A DNA stretch of 64,000 nucleotides from Paramecium sonneborni (lineage: Eukaryota; Ciliophora; Oligohymenophorea; Peniculida; Parameciidae). Of this stretch, positions 12,231 to 23,782 are shown piece by piece; the stretch's first letter is position 1, and every line of letters starts with the position of its first letter. The translations under genes and the position numbers were made by a program. The notes beneath the pieces are model-generated. The model made no database searches. It was not told the DNA's origin and saw nothing but the letters and a program-made list of their open reading frames with translations. The stretch covers positions 127,684 through 191,683 of the forward strand of contig CAJJDN010000026.1 of the NCBI GenBank assembly GCA_905182985.1, read 5' to 3'.

Positions 12231-12294
12231 TCAACTTAATTCTTTTTCTACTTCAGCTAAATCTTTGGGCATTTCATCAATTTTAGTGTTATAA
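12231..12294 (-). pseudogene. 3' fragment of the DEAD-box helicase (assembly copy)
   Basis: These bases repeat the last codons of the helicase at 13643-14963, ending in the same TGA, and are cut by the N at 12295. They exist because the duplicated block ends inside that gene. They are not an independent gene. Confidence 0.85.
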
Positions 12295-12295
12295 N

Positions 12296-13706
12296 TATCT
12301 CAATTAGATTTAGCTAACAGAATGTAAATAATTGCAAAATATAATTAATAAATTTTATAAGAAAAAAAAATACATATTTTAAATCAAATTACTTAATATT
12401 AATTATATTAAGAAAATTAATTAATAATTTTTTATTTTTGCATTTTATTCCATAAATAAATTAATATTCAAAATTTTTATACAGTGCTTTGTATTTGTAA
12501 TGAGTATTGAGTAAAGAGAGGGGGTACAAATTAATTACAAATCAATAAGAATCTTATATATAAGATGAAATGGAGAGTAGGTTATACATTGTTAGTTTTT
12601 ATTTTCAATATAGAATTGAAGCATGTAAGAATGTAAATGATGTAATTTATAAGAAAAAAAAAGAAAATTTTTGAGTAAATGATATTGAATCACACAATTT
12701 CTCTGGCTAATTCAAATTCTCCAAAGAAATTCAAATTATTGAGTTCTTGACTTCCATAGACACTCCAAGTACCAATAAATTTATTTTCTTGATTATTATA
12801 TACCCCTTTGAATTATTGTAGTAAATATAGATGATCACATTTTTCATTCTTTTCTAATAATTCACAATCCAGACTTGTTCTCATATGAATATAAATTTCT
12901 TGTTCTAAGTTTGTAGATATGTGTCCTTCGGCTGACCAAGGATCTTTGCCATCTTCCACATTTATTTAAAGCTCCAATTTATTATGAGAAGTAAGGAAGG
13001 ATTAAAACTTAAGAATTTTTTGAGTAGAGAAATTTTTATAATTGAAGCTGGTTAACTTCCATAAACTAAATTGCATCTAATCTTAAATTCTATTGAGAAT
13101 TCCTATATTAGCTTGAAGTGATAAGCGCTTTTCTTACAATAGTTTTTGATCAATCTCTTTTTTAACTTTTTTCCTTCTACTAACTTCAATAATAGTTACA
13201 CAAACACATATGAAGAGAATTAGACAAATATTAAGTATAATCACCGGATTACTATCATCATCATCCTTATCAGATTCTGACGTAATTGGTTATTTATTTT
13301 AAGAATTCTCACCAATGTCATTTTTGGATAAAAATCTATCATTTGTAGAATATGAAGTATTCTATTGATTGCTATATTGAGCAATTAGCTAGGTTAGCTA
13401 AGTTAACATTTTATGAAATTAAAATTTGTATAATCCTAACAATTCTTTTTATGAATATTAAGTATATTCCATATTATAATAGAAATTAGGTTCTTTATAA
13501 TATAATATTTTGCTTGCCATTTTGGTAATTTCATTAAGAATAATTTACAACAAAAGTTTTGTAGGATTAATGATAATAAAGAAAGAAGATAATAATAAAA
13601 TTTGACATTTATACTCTTTTATAACAAATACCGTTGTTTGTTTCAACTTAATTCTTTTTCTACTTCAGCTAAATCTTTGGGCATTTCATCAATTTTAGTG
13701 TTATAA
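12296..13706. repeat. Exact 1411-bp duplication, copy 2
   Basis: Second copy of 10884-12294. On its right side the sequence continues into the full helicase gene, so this copy is the one with correct right-hand context. Confidence 0.92.
12690..13520 (-). CDS. Single-pass membrane protein of unknown function (copy 2)
   Basis: Identical to the 276-residue protein at 11278-12108, with one central transmembrane segment flanked by acidic and then basic residues. In this copy the downstream neighbour of the start codon is the true 3' end of the helicase gene, 122 bp away. This is probably the same single gene counted twice because of the unmerged overlap at 12295. Confidence 0.7.
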
Positions 13707-14963
13707 TATTTTTCAACTTCTAACAAAAGATTAGCTTCTTATTATGCTACCATATTAATTGCTACTCCCTTTCTTCCATATCTACCAGCTCTTCCTACTC
13801 TAGATATATTAAATAAATTGAAATACCTATGAATATATTGTTCCTTTAATCTTGGGAATTCATAATTGATGACTAATGATAATTATTAGACATCAATTCC
13901 TCTACCCATAAGATCTGTTGAAACTAGAATTCTTGCAGCTCCCTTTTTGAATTCTTACATAACCTTAATTAAATATAAATTTTTACTTATTCTCTTTCTT
14001 TTTGTTCCATTTGACTATGAATTTTACTAACAGTAAAACCTTCAGCTGTTAATTTATCATATAAATCATCAACTGTCTTTTTGGAGTTGCAGAATAAGAT
14101 TGATTAAGAAACTGTAAGATTCTTATATAATTCAACCAAAACTCTGAACTTTTAATCTTCTTGTTAGATGGCAATGTAGAATTATCTAATACCTTCCAAT
14201 GTTAATTATTCTTTCTTAACAAGAATCTTAGCTGTTCCTTCTCTCAAGAACTATTTACTTAATTCAATAATCTCTTATGGGAAAGTAGCACTAAATAATG
14301 CTAACATAAACTTAAAAATGAAAATTACCAATTTAAATATCTCCTGGTACCATTTTTAAGATTTCTGCAAAGTTATCACTAAATCCTTAATCTAACATTT
14401 AATCAGCTTCATCAACAACAAGCAATCTCATAAAAGTGGTATCTAAATATTTATTTTTCATCATATCGATCAATCTTCCTGGAGTAGCAATAATAATGTG
14501 AACTCCTTATTTACATTTTTCTCTGGTTTCTGAGATTGTGGTACCACCTATGCAACAGAAAGCTTCAATGTTTAAGTATTGACCTATTCCTTTAACCACA
14601 TCATAAATTTGTTTTGCCAATTCTCTAACAGGAGCCAGAATAATCACTTAAGTCTTTCTTTAGTTTGGATCGATTCTCTATAAAGCACCAACAGTGAATG
14701 TACCAGTTTTTCCAGTTCCTATGTGATATTTAAATCATAAATAATTACCTGATTATGCTTGTGCCAAAACATCTTTTCCTAGAATTATTGGCTTTATGGC
14801 TTTTTGTTAAATGGCTGAAGGTCTTTCAAAACCATAAGAAAAGATGCCTCTTAATAAATCTTTGCTTAAATTTAATTCTTCAAATGTTTCGATTTGCTTA
14901 CAAATTACAATATTTAAATACCTCTATCCAATTTTCTTGTAAATCTTGTGTTCCTTGATCCAT
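13643..14963 (-). CDS. DEAD-box RNA helicase, eIF4A family
   Basis: Predicted 395 residues with five introns (25, 30, 28, 23, 27 nt), in frame when spliced. All core motifs are visible: AQSGTGKT (I), PVRELAKQI (Ia), TPGRLIDMM (Ib), VVDEADQMLDQGF (II), FSAT (III), [13 protein letters not shown] (IV), [20 protein letters not shown] (V) and [19 protein letters not shown] (VI). The length and the C-terminus, [20 protein letters not shown], match eIF4A and its paralogues eIF4AIII/FAL1, which end in a DEMP-type motif. It unwinds mRNA or acts as a clamp in translation initiation or the exon junction complex; the sequence alone does not separate these. One intron falls exactly between YIH-R and VGRAG. 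Confidence 0.9.
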
Positions 14964-15168
14964 AATTATTCTAATAAAATTATTTTATTTTCTTACTTCA
15001 GATAATGTTCTTTTAATTTTAAATAAAAAGATTTAAATTGTCCCCTATAAACTCATGAAATTTAATAATTCCCAAACTAATAATAATACAAACTAAATTT
15101 CCAAACTAAAAATACATTAATACATATTATCCCATATTTATACATATAATAAAAACATATAAATAAAC

Positions 15169-15303
15169 TCATTCTTCTTCGTCTTTCTTTTAAATATTTA
15201 TTATTTCATTTTCATTCTTAAATTCTTATATTTCACATTATAGTTCTAGATCCTATTTTAAAACACTATTCAAATTCAAGGCAATCAATAAAGACAATTC
15301 CAT
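15169..15303 (-). CDS. Small hypothetical ORF
   Basis: A 44-codon frame begins MELSLLIALNLNSVLKQDLE and ends in a charged tail KKDEEE before TGA. The same frame is open for about 20 more codons upstream (SLSWKSKLLSLGLKF), so a missed upstream exon is possible. I could not find a splice pattern that joins it to an upstream ATG. The codon use and acidic end look coding, but no family is recognised and it may be spurious. Confidence 0.3.
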
Positions 15304-15609
15304 GAATTTCAAACCTAAAGATAATAATTTAGACTTCCAAGATAATGAACTTCAATGGTCTCTCAGCTATCATATTAAATCAATCAAATCCAATTAACTT
15401 CATCATATGATCAATCAATCAATAAATAAATTAATAGCATATATATAGATAAATAAAACAACCAAAAAAAAACTTTTATTTGTGAAACCAAAATTTATTT
15501 TAAATTCCTTTAAATATAATAACAATTTTTATTTTGTCCTGCAGTCCCAAGCCAATATTACATTTTTTTATAAAATCATAACACAACCATCAAAAATGTA
15601 AAAATTTAT

Positions 15610-15958
15610 TCAATCCATTGTCATATCAATAATTTTAGTGGATATTTCGTAATCTTTTTAAGGTTTCTCTTACTGTTAAATTTAAGTTTCACTTTAAAAA
15701 GAATTTTCTTCAACAGTATTTAATTCAAGATTATGTTTTTATAACTCTTTGATTGTTTCTATTGGAACCTATTTATGCTTCCTAAAATACCTTTGGTAAT
15801 ATAGTACTTTAATAAAAGCAATGCTATTTTAGCTTAATAAAATTATTTTGGCTTTTTCTCAAAATTTAAAGTGTATTTTAAATACAATTTGATGAATCAA
15901 ATAAAATTTCATCATCATTCTTTATAGATTCTATTCTAATTTAGCAGATTAAATCCAT
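15610..15958 (-). CDS. Small hypothetical protein
   Basis: Predicted 106 residues with one 28-nt intron, in frame when spliced. It starts MDLICQIRIESIKNDDEI and contains a basic, aromatic helix-like stretch IAFIKVLYYQRYFRKHKQV that resembles an IQ-like or amphipathic segment. The tail is Q/E/K-rich. Further coding-like frames lie upstream to about 16363, including one starting MQNFLKKNLPLLK. The true gene may therefore be longer with additional introns. No function is assigned. Confidence 0.45.
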
Positions 15959-16433
15959 TGTTCAATCGTTAATAAATTTTTAAAGATCATTAAATAAATA
16001 TATATAATTGAATGTATTAATAACTGTGATAAATTTAAATTATTTTTCTTAATTATCTTTTATAACCTGGTTTTCTTTTTCAACTAAAGTTATTGTTAGA
16101 ACTTCAATAATACTTTTTAAACAATATATTTGAATAATTGAATTGATCAAAAAAAATTAAGTATTTAAATCATCAATTAATTATTCTTTGAGAAAAAGAT
16201 TTAAAATTAATAATCAAGAATATCTTTCTTAAATTTTCTGAGAAAAAAAGTGCAAATTTGATTTTATCCAAAATAGCAGTAGATAAACACTTGAGGTTAT
16301 CTTGAACTTTAAAAGAGGCAAATTTTTTTTGAGGAAATTTTGCATATAATTAATTTATATTGATTTTATTATTCATTAATAAAAATAACAACAGAAAGAA
16401 AACTATTAAATTAAAAGAACAAAGTAAAATAGA
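15959..16433. other. Region upstream of small ORF; possible unplaced exons
   Basis: About 475 bp between the minus-strand small gene and the plus-strand RING gene. Minus-strand frames here are open for tens of codons but need unproven introns to be joined. No motif is recognised. Confidence 0.3.
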
Positions 16434-16932
16434 ATGATTTAAATAGTAGAAGAGAGAAGTGGTATAAAATCAATTAAATTTTAGAGGGATAACAATCGTA
16501 ATAATTTGGAATTGATGAAGCTATATCAAGAAGATGGGATGAAGGTAATAAAGCTTTTAATTATTAGTTGCTAATCAACTGAGATAAGAAATATAAGTAT
16601 ATAATAAAAAATATTGTAAACTTAGTAACTAGAACGATAAATGTGGCAAAATAATGTTGATAGGATGTTTTAAAAGGGGAATGGTGTTCCGAAGAAATAT
16701 TTATAAAAATTGAAGTAGATGAAAATGGGGAAGTCGAATAGACAATGTAGTATATGTTGTAATTAATTCGAAAAAGGTACAAATATTTATTTAAATAGAT
16801 GAATTAATTATATAGCTTCCTTGTAAACATATTTATCACAAATTTTGTGTTGAATCTTGGCTTTAAAATAGTACGAAATGTCCAAATTGTCGCGCAGATG
16901 TTTTGGAAGAGTTAAGAGGTTTGGAGAAATGA
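16434..16932 (+). CDS. RING-H2 finger protein
   Basis: The simplest model, with one 22-nt intron in the RING domain, gives 158 residues. The C-terminal RING-H2 is clear: QCSICCNQFEK, then after the intron LPCKHIYHKFCVESWL and NSTKCPNCRADVLEEL. This supplies C-x2-C, C-x-H-x2-H-x2-C and C-x2-C with the usual spacing. Such domains recruit an E2 and act as ubiquitin ligases. The N-terminal part is uncertain: one continuous frame is open, but an alternative with several extra 19-28 nt introns is also in frame and gives more natural-looking sequence (SRRWDEVANQLRQEIQ). The RING call is firm; the first 100 residues are not. Confidence 0.75.
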
Positions 16933-17156
16933 TTAAGATTTCTATGGACAAGAATATATAAAAAACAAAAAAAATTAATACTAACAAATAATGATTAGTT
17001 GAAAAAAGTTTTACAATATTTTACTTAAGCTCTAAGCTAACGTAATTCTAAGTTGTTATTTAAATTCAAATTATTTTCTGTAATCGAATTACTTCAAAAA
17101 ATTCAGTTTTTTTATATTAATTAATTTGGAGGGTACATCTAAATATGTTAATTAAA

Positions 17157-18292
17157 TCACTAATTTCCTATAATTTTTTTAATTATGTCTGATTGATCTT
17201 AATACATTTTATCACCACTATTATAAATTATATAAATGGATCCAATATTGGCATAAATTGCAAATTAATCTTCATTTAAATTTTGTGTAAAGGGTTAGTC
17301 TTTAAAAGGATTGAACTGTAATAGATAACTTAGAGTTCCTTAAATATTTGTAGCAATTGAAAATTGTGGAATCAAACAGATAATTTTAAGTTCTAAATAG
17401 TATGATTTAATAAATACATTTCAAATATTTATCCAAATCAATATTTTAAGATAAGGAATCTGTCAGATTATTAAAGATATAATTATCAAAAGTCTTAAAA
17501 AATCTAGAATTAGCATGATATTTATCTTTAACTTCTTATGAGTTCATAATATCAGTCAAAATGATTGTAGAGTTATCACTATGGAATATTTAATATTAAA
17601 ATACAATTCAAATTTTCTAAAATCAGATACAAGCATATCTCCACTCATTTTTGAAACCTTATTAACTAAAATTTAGTAATCACTAAATTTGGGTTGATTT
17701 ATGGTCATCACAGAGAGTTCTAAAGCTTGTCTTTCTTAAAAATCTATCAATCCCATATGATAGGCTGAGATAGGTAAATAACGCATGTTTTCAAAAAGAT
17801 TCAATAATGGAGAAAATAAAATGGTTCCATATGCTTTTAATTGCAAAGCAAGTTCCAAGGCCACTTTTGAAGAAATACCACTTGTAACTATGTATAGACG
17901 TGTAAATTTATATTCCAATTAATCTTTAAAAGTATTGAAGGCAGTAACATACTAATAGGTATATTCAACAATAGATTTAGGAGTTTTAGTGGTTGTTGTA
18001 TATCCAGCTCCTTAAAGATCAAGAAACATTAAATGACCTAGATCAGTCCACTTTTCATAAGTAGAATTGGGACCTACACCTAATTAATCAAAGAAGAGAG
18101 CACTGAATAAAGGAAACATAAATACCTTTGACCAGGTTTTGCACCAATAAACAAATACATTGTATCCGAAGTCTTTTTTTCATAAGTTATCATAAATGAT
18201 GAAAAGGAATCCAACTGACAAGTTGTGACTAAATCATCTTTGTGACATTCAATTTATGCATAAGCATATGTCAATAAAATAAATATATACAT
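17157..18292 (-). CDS. Serine carboxypeptidase (S10)-like secreted protein, probably degenerate
   Basis: Predicted 353 residues with introns of 23, 26 and 25 nt, in frame when spliced. It begins with a signal-peptide-like segment MYIFILLTYAYAQIEC. The order of motifs follows peptidase family S10: GQSALFFDQLGVGPNSTYEK, then LGHLMFLDLQGAGYTTTTKT, then the helix before the nucleophile elbow, then near the end YIIYNSGDKMYQ. The canonical G-E-S-Y-A/G around the catalytic serine is replaced by SGISSK. The protein also ends shortly after the aspartate-like motif, where the catalytic histidine would be expected further on. It is therefore probably not a standard active carboxypeptidase. Secretory or lysosomal location is inferred. 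Confidence 0.6.
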
Positions 18293-19809
18293 AAATTAAT
18301 TAATAAAATCTGTTATGAAGAGTAATAATATAAAGATGTTTGTGCAAAAGTTAAGTTCAAATTTGATTCTTGAGAATAATATTTTATAAACAAGAAATTA
18401 ATTTGATATCTAAATATAGGTTGGCTTTTAAAAATTTTAGGCTAATATAGTGTTAGATAATATTTACTATAAATCATTGATTCGAATGAAATATTGATAA
18501 AACATATAATTGTAACAGAACATTAAATAATTTAAAGTAGAATGTTAATTTTGCAACAGAATTAACAATGAAACAAAACATATAAATTAACAAGTTTCTA
18601 TCTAGATGAAAGGAGATAAGTTTTCAGAATTATGGTTTTGAAATGGTTTGAAATAAGGGTTATAAATATATATTCTAATTTAATTGAGAAAGGATTCTTG
18701 GAAGTTAGAATTTTAAGTTTAAACTTATTACAGAATATTTCCTATTCCCCCTTATTTTTGAAGATAGAAAGAAATAATTTACAAGAATTCGATTGATTAA
18801 TTTAAGAATTTTCATTACTAAGGGGAGGATTTTTCAAATACTTATGAAGTCTTACAATTTTATGTGTTGGCTAATGTCAAAAATTTTGAAAAATATCAAA
18901 TATTTTCACCAACATATATATTAAACAGACAATAAAATTATTTGAAGTTTGAAAAATAGTTACAATTTATTTGATAAAATAATATAGTCCTATCAAGATT
19001 TCTCAAATTTGGATAATTAAAAAGCTTAGCATTAAATGTTAAGAAAAGAAATGATTTTAATCAAAAGATGAATATTAGAGAGATTATTATTAATTATTTA
19101 ACAATCATCAAAAAAAAAGTTGAATAAAGAGTTTGGAAAAATTAAATAAATTATTTAAAAAATTTTGGGATTCATTTCTCTCCTAAATAACAACTAAAAT
19201 TTAATTAATGATCCTATAAGAATAAATGAAAAATGATGATTGACTTTAATGACTTAATTTTTATTTATTCAAAATTAGACATTATTTAAACCCTTAATAA
19301 ATTTTACTACAAACATAATCATTATTAATTATTTCATATGGTTTTATATAAAGAAGGAATTTTAAAGAGTTTTGTAGAATGTTTAAAAAAACATTAATTT
19401 AACAATAAATGTTAATAATGATAACTTTGAAATAAGTAAATAGCGAAAAAATAATAAGAAATTCCTCGAATAATTTGAAATTTGATTATTTGTCAACCCA
19501 ACCAGGAATTGCAATTATAATGAATTGTTTAAAATTTAATTAATTCAATTTTTTAGTATAAATTTAGATTTTTTAATCAAAACGAATTGTTAAAATTAAT
19601 TTTCAATCTATACAAAATTTTAATTTAATTAAATGACACTGCATTATTTCATAATTTCATTTTTAACTTAATTGATTGATTTTATAAATAATATGAAGAT
19701 TATATTATTAATTAGATGATAATTTAAAATAATCCAATATAAATTGAAAAAAAGTAAATAATATGAAAGGATTAGATTGAGTTCTAAAAATGTTAAAAAA
19801 ATATTTGGA
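18293..19809. other. Gene-poor stretch
   Basis: About 1.5 kb of very AT-rich DNA without a supported gene on either strand. It is far longer than most intergenic gaps here. Short frames exist, for example one starting near 18844, but none has a motif or plausible exon partners. The third assembly duplication starts inside it at 18966. Confidence 0.45.
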
Positions 19810-20093
19810 TCAATAGTTTAATAATTATTTTTGATCAATTGGATAAAAATGTTGATATTATTCCATTTGATCTAGATATATTATCAATTTATTATTTTTT
19901 TTATTTTTTTTAATATCTGCTATTTTATACCGAATACCTGGTAAACTCAATACTTCTTTCTCATCCGGATATTCTGATAGGTCTTCTATTTCCACTAAAT
20001 TATGGTTGGGTTATTAGACGTTGATTATAAATAATGTATTATAATCATTTTTATCTACAAAAGCTCTATCCTTAGATGCTGATGTATAACCCT
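18966..20093. repeat. Exact 1128-bp duplication, copy 1 (left of N at 20094)
   Basis: Bases 18966-20093 recur at 20095-21222 with a constant offset of 1129 and one N between. It carries the 3' end of the ADP-ribosyltransferase gene. This is the third instance of the same joint pattern. Confidence 0.92.
19810..20093 (-). pseudogene. 3' fragment of the WWE-ART gene (assembly copy)
   Basis: Encodes only the last 94 or so residues of the protein at 20939-22036, including the GYTSASKDRAFV and DEKEVL motifs, and is cut off by the N at 20094. It is identical to the complete gene and is explained by the unmerged contig overlap. Confidence 0.85.
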
Positions 20094-20094
20094 N

Positions 20095-21222
20095 TTTATT
20101 TGATAAAATAATATAGTCCTATCAAGATTTCTCAAATTTGGATAATTAAAAAGCTTAGCATTAAATGTTAAGAAAAGAAATGATTTTAATCAAAAGATGA
20201 ATATTAGAGAGATTATTATTAATTATTTAACAATCATCAAAAAAAAAGTTGAATAAAGAGTTTGGAAAAATTAAATAAATTATTTAAAAAATTTTGGGAT
20301 TCATTTCTCTCCTAAATAACAACTAAAATTTAATTAATGATCCTATAAGAATAAATGAAAAATGATGATTGACTTTAATGACTTAATTTTTATTTATTCA
20401 AAATTAGACATTATTTAAACCCTTAATAAATTTTACTACAAACATAATCATTATTAATTATTTCATATGGTTTTATATAAAGAAGGAATTTTAAAGAGTT
20501 TTGTAGAATGTTTAAAAAAACATTAATTTAACAATAAATGTTAATAATGATAACTTTGAAATAAGTAAATAGCGAAAAAATAATAAGAAATTCCTCGAAT
20601 AATTTGAAATTTGATTATTTGTCAACCCAACCAGGAATTGCAATTATAATGAATTGTTTAAAATTTAATTAATTCAATTTTTTAGTATAAATTTAGATTT
20701 TTTAATCAAAACGAATTGTTAAAATTAATTTTCAATCTATACAAAATTTTAATTTAATTAAATGACACTGCATTATTTCATAATTTCATTTTTAACTTAA
20801 TTGATTGATTTTATAAATAATATGAAGATTATATTATTAATTAGATGATAATTTAAAATAATCCAATATAAATTGAAAAAAAGTAAATAATATGAAAGGA
20901 TTAGATTGAGTTCTAAAAATGTTAAAAAAATATTTGGATCAATAGTTTAATAATTATTTTTGATCAATTGGATAAAAATGTTGATATTATTCCATTTGAT
21001 CTAGATATATTATCAATTTATTATTTTTTTTATTTTTTTTAATATCTGCTATTTTATACCGAATACCTGGTAAACTCAATACTTCTTTCTCATCCGGATA
21101 TTCTGATAGGTCTTCTATTTCCACTAAATTATGGTTGGGTTATTAGACGTTGATTATAAATAATGTATTATAATCATTTTTATCTACAAAAGCTCTATCC
21201 TTAGATGCTGATGTATAACCCT
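20095..21222. repeat. Exact 1128-bp duplication, copy 2
   Basis: Second copy of 18966-20093. It continues on the right into the complete ADP-ribosyltransferase gene. Its left half is the AT-rich gene-poor DNA. Confidence 0.92.
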
Positions 21223-22036
21223 ACCATATAAAATAACAACTTGAAATATTGCCATGTTTTATTTATAAAGGATGCTTTCCTTTAAAAGTCAATAAATATT
21301 CTTTTTTTTGATCATCAGTTAAATTTACTCCTCTATATAATAAACCTGAATAAGGCTAATAATTTATTTTATCAATAAAATGTTTAAGAGAATAGTTCAT
21401 CAACTTTGCAAAAATAGAAACACATGCTCTACTTTTATCAGCTTCTCTAAGTGCTCTATTTATTTCTTTATAAAGAAATGATTCTTTAGTGTAAATATTT
21501 ATGGTTGTTTTAGCTATTTACTCCTTTGATGAATTTTGTTTCTAAAATAATAAGTTAGCTAAATATGTTGCTTCAACTTAATATTTTTTATCATTTCGCT
21601 CAATTGATAAAATGTTCCCTAATTGCAAAATTACTTATCCAGCTTTTTCTATAAGTTGAGAATTGAATTCTAATTTTTCAAATGATTCAAATTCTTCTTT
21701 TCTCAAGACAGTAACGAATTCCCCATAGGAATCAAAACTTAAAACTCCAAATGTCTAAGGTTTATTTGTATGGAATGAAAATCTATCGTCTCTATCTGAA
21801 TTTTGTGCTTTAAAAATGAGAACTCTCTTAATTGGCCTTTGTTTATAGTTATTCTAATTATTATATTAAATTAGATCTTTAAAGTAAATAGTATACTCTC
21901 CAAGATTAATTTAAGACTTATTTTATTAATATGCATGCTCTATCATTTCATTTTGTAAATTCTTATATTCTGTCCATGATTCCTTTTTAGTATCAAAAGG
22001 ATTTATGCTATCATTCCAATACCAAATTGCTTTCAT
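20939..22036 (-). CDS. WWE-domain plus ART-type ADP-ribosyltransferase
   Basis: Intronless frame of 365 residues. Residues 1-75 look like a WWE domain, the module that binds ADP-ribose in PARPs and ubiquitin ligases: WYWNDSI, SWTEYKNLQNEMIEHAYQQ, and the closing RPIKRV. Residues about 195-345 match the arginine-specific ART fold with the R-S-E triad: SGLLYRGVNL (R), GYTSASKDRAFV (S), and EYPDEKEVLSLPGIRYKI (E-x-E). The enzyme would use NAD to transfer mono-ADP-ribose to protein. No signal peptide is seen, so an intracellular role is inferred, unlike many vertebrate ecto-ARTs. The target is unknown. The start ATG was chosen because it immediately precedes the first WWE tryptophan. Confidence 0.78.
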
Positions 22037-22283
22037 TTATTTTTCTATTAAATTTTAGTTTACTTTTGATAATAATTCATTATAGAATTATATCTAAATG
22101 AATATATAAAACTAAATTGATATATCTTTATTTTTTATTATTCATATTAATTTATATTTTAATCATGATTATCAATTTTCCAAATAGGTGTTGTAATAAT
22201 ATATTCCATTTCACACATTTTATTGCAGCAGTATTTAAAAATTGAATTAGTTTATAATAATAAATAAATATATTCATAAATAT

Positions 22284-23782
22284 TCAACATTCTGTTTTAA
22301 CAATTTTAGATGAAATGCCATACCAATCAGGTATTAATTGAGTAATCTCTTATTAAGTCATTTTACAGACTTCTTCTAAAAAACATTAATTTAATGATAC
22401 CATTAGAGAAGTTAAAAAGTTCAGGAATGCTAATCTTCATCTAACTTTGCATACTCTTTAACTAACTAATGTCTCTCAATTCATCAAAATAGGGATGAGC
22501 TAAAGATTTAAATGGAGTAAGTCTGGTTTTAGGACAATATGTGAGTAATTTTGAAACTAAATCAATAGCCTTAGTATCTTTAGTTTTTAAGACCTCTATT
22601 AAAATTAATTTTTACTTTTTTCCAATCTCTCTATTTTATTTTGGCTAATTTATTAGATTAAACATCATAATCTTTATTCATGCTGAGTATCTATTCATGG
22701 TTTGGAGTTCCAAGTACTTTGACGATTTCAACCATTTAATCAACTGCAGATTCTCCCAAAAAGAGAGGTTCTCCATTGATTAATTCAGCAATGACACAGC
22801 CAACAGACCAAACGTCTACTTATGTATTATAATCTGTGGCTCCAAATATTAATTCAGGAGCTCTGTAACATCTTGAACAAATGTAAGCTATGTTTGGTTC
22901 ACCTTTAACTAATTTTTTAGCACTTCCAAAATCACATAACTACAATTTGTTAGATTAAGGATCGACTAAAACATTATGGGGTTTAATATCTCGATGACAT
23001 ATTCCCAATAATGAAATATATCTAAAAATATAAAGAAGATATACGCAATAGATCTTATCAATTAGTAACTCAACAATTTAACTAGAATATCAGGCATCTT
23101 TTTGAAATCTTTGATAAAGGATTTATTGAATGAATAAAGTGTATCAGGAAAGTATTCCATTACAACATTAAGATAAGTTTCATCTTTATTATCTGCAGGA
23201 GTATAGAATGCATGTTTCATTTTTAATACATTGACATGATCCAATTCTTATAATATCTATAACTCTCTATTTTTATATCTTCTATCTTGTAGAACCTTTT
23301 TGATTGCTACAATTTCCCCTGTCTCATTTACTTTGGCCTATTATTTAAAATTCATTTACTTTATGTACAATTCCGAATGATCCACTTCCAACAACTTTCA
23401 AATTTACATATGTGAAATTAGAATAATCTAATCTTTCAGTTGAAACTGCCATCAATACTGATTTAGCACTATTCTTTTCTATTGAAACTGGTTTTCTTGC
23501 CTACATTTTTATTGTCTATTGTTATATTTATTTTAATTGATTCTCAAATTTCCCTATTTAAATAGATGGAGTAGACTCTTCCTTATTTTTCCTGAAAGGT
23601 TACTTTACCATCTAATGCATTTTCAAATGAGCTTTCAAATTTGAGATATCTTGTAATGTTTTTACTTCTTAATCCCCATCCTCAATCTCTGTTACAACTC
23701 TTCGATTCATGTCCTCCTACTTTTATTCATTAAGACTCCCTACTTATTTCTTCATTTGCTAATTCAACATCTTCTGAAACAT
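22284..23782 (-). CDS. Glycogen synthase kinase 3 (shaggy) family kinase
   Basis: Predicted 468 residues with introns of 22, 23, 22 and 25 nt, in frame when spliced. A Q-rich N-terminal extension of about 115 residues precedes the kinase domain. Its motifs are [13 protein letters not shown] (glycine loop), [18 protein letters not shown] (catalytic lysine and primed-substrate arginine), [24 protein letters not shown], and the GSK3 activation loop [20 protein letters not shown] with the conserved tyrosine. The C-terminal lobe ends [20 protein letters not shown] and then ELFNFSNEE and [11 protein letters not shown], typical of the family. It is a Ser/Thr kinase for pre-phosphorylated substrates. 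The last intron is needed to reach the conserved C-terminal motif. Confidence 0.92.

Larger units (their letters stand above)
10884..12294. repeat. Exact 1411-bp duplication, copy 1 (left of N at 12295)
   Basis: Bases 10884-12294 recur at 12296-13706 with a constant offset of 1412 and a single N between them. The block contains a complete small membrane-protein gene and the 3' end of the DEAD-box helicase gene. This is the same pattern as the joint at 8926. Confidence 0.92.

Noticed and set aside
22421..22423. An earlier GSK3 stop codon at 22421
   Set aside because: That reading came from a miscounted base. The correct frame continues through ELFNFSN, a 25-nt intron and the conserved [11 protein letters not shown] end, giving an in-frame total.
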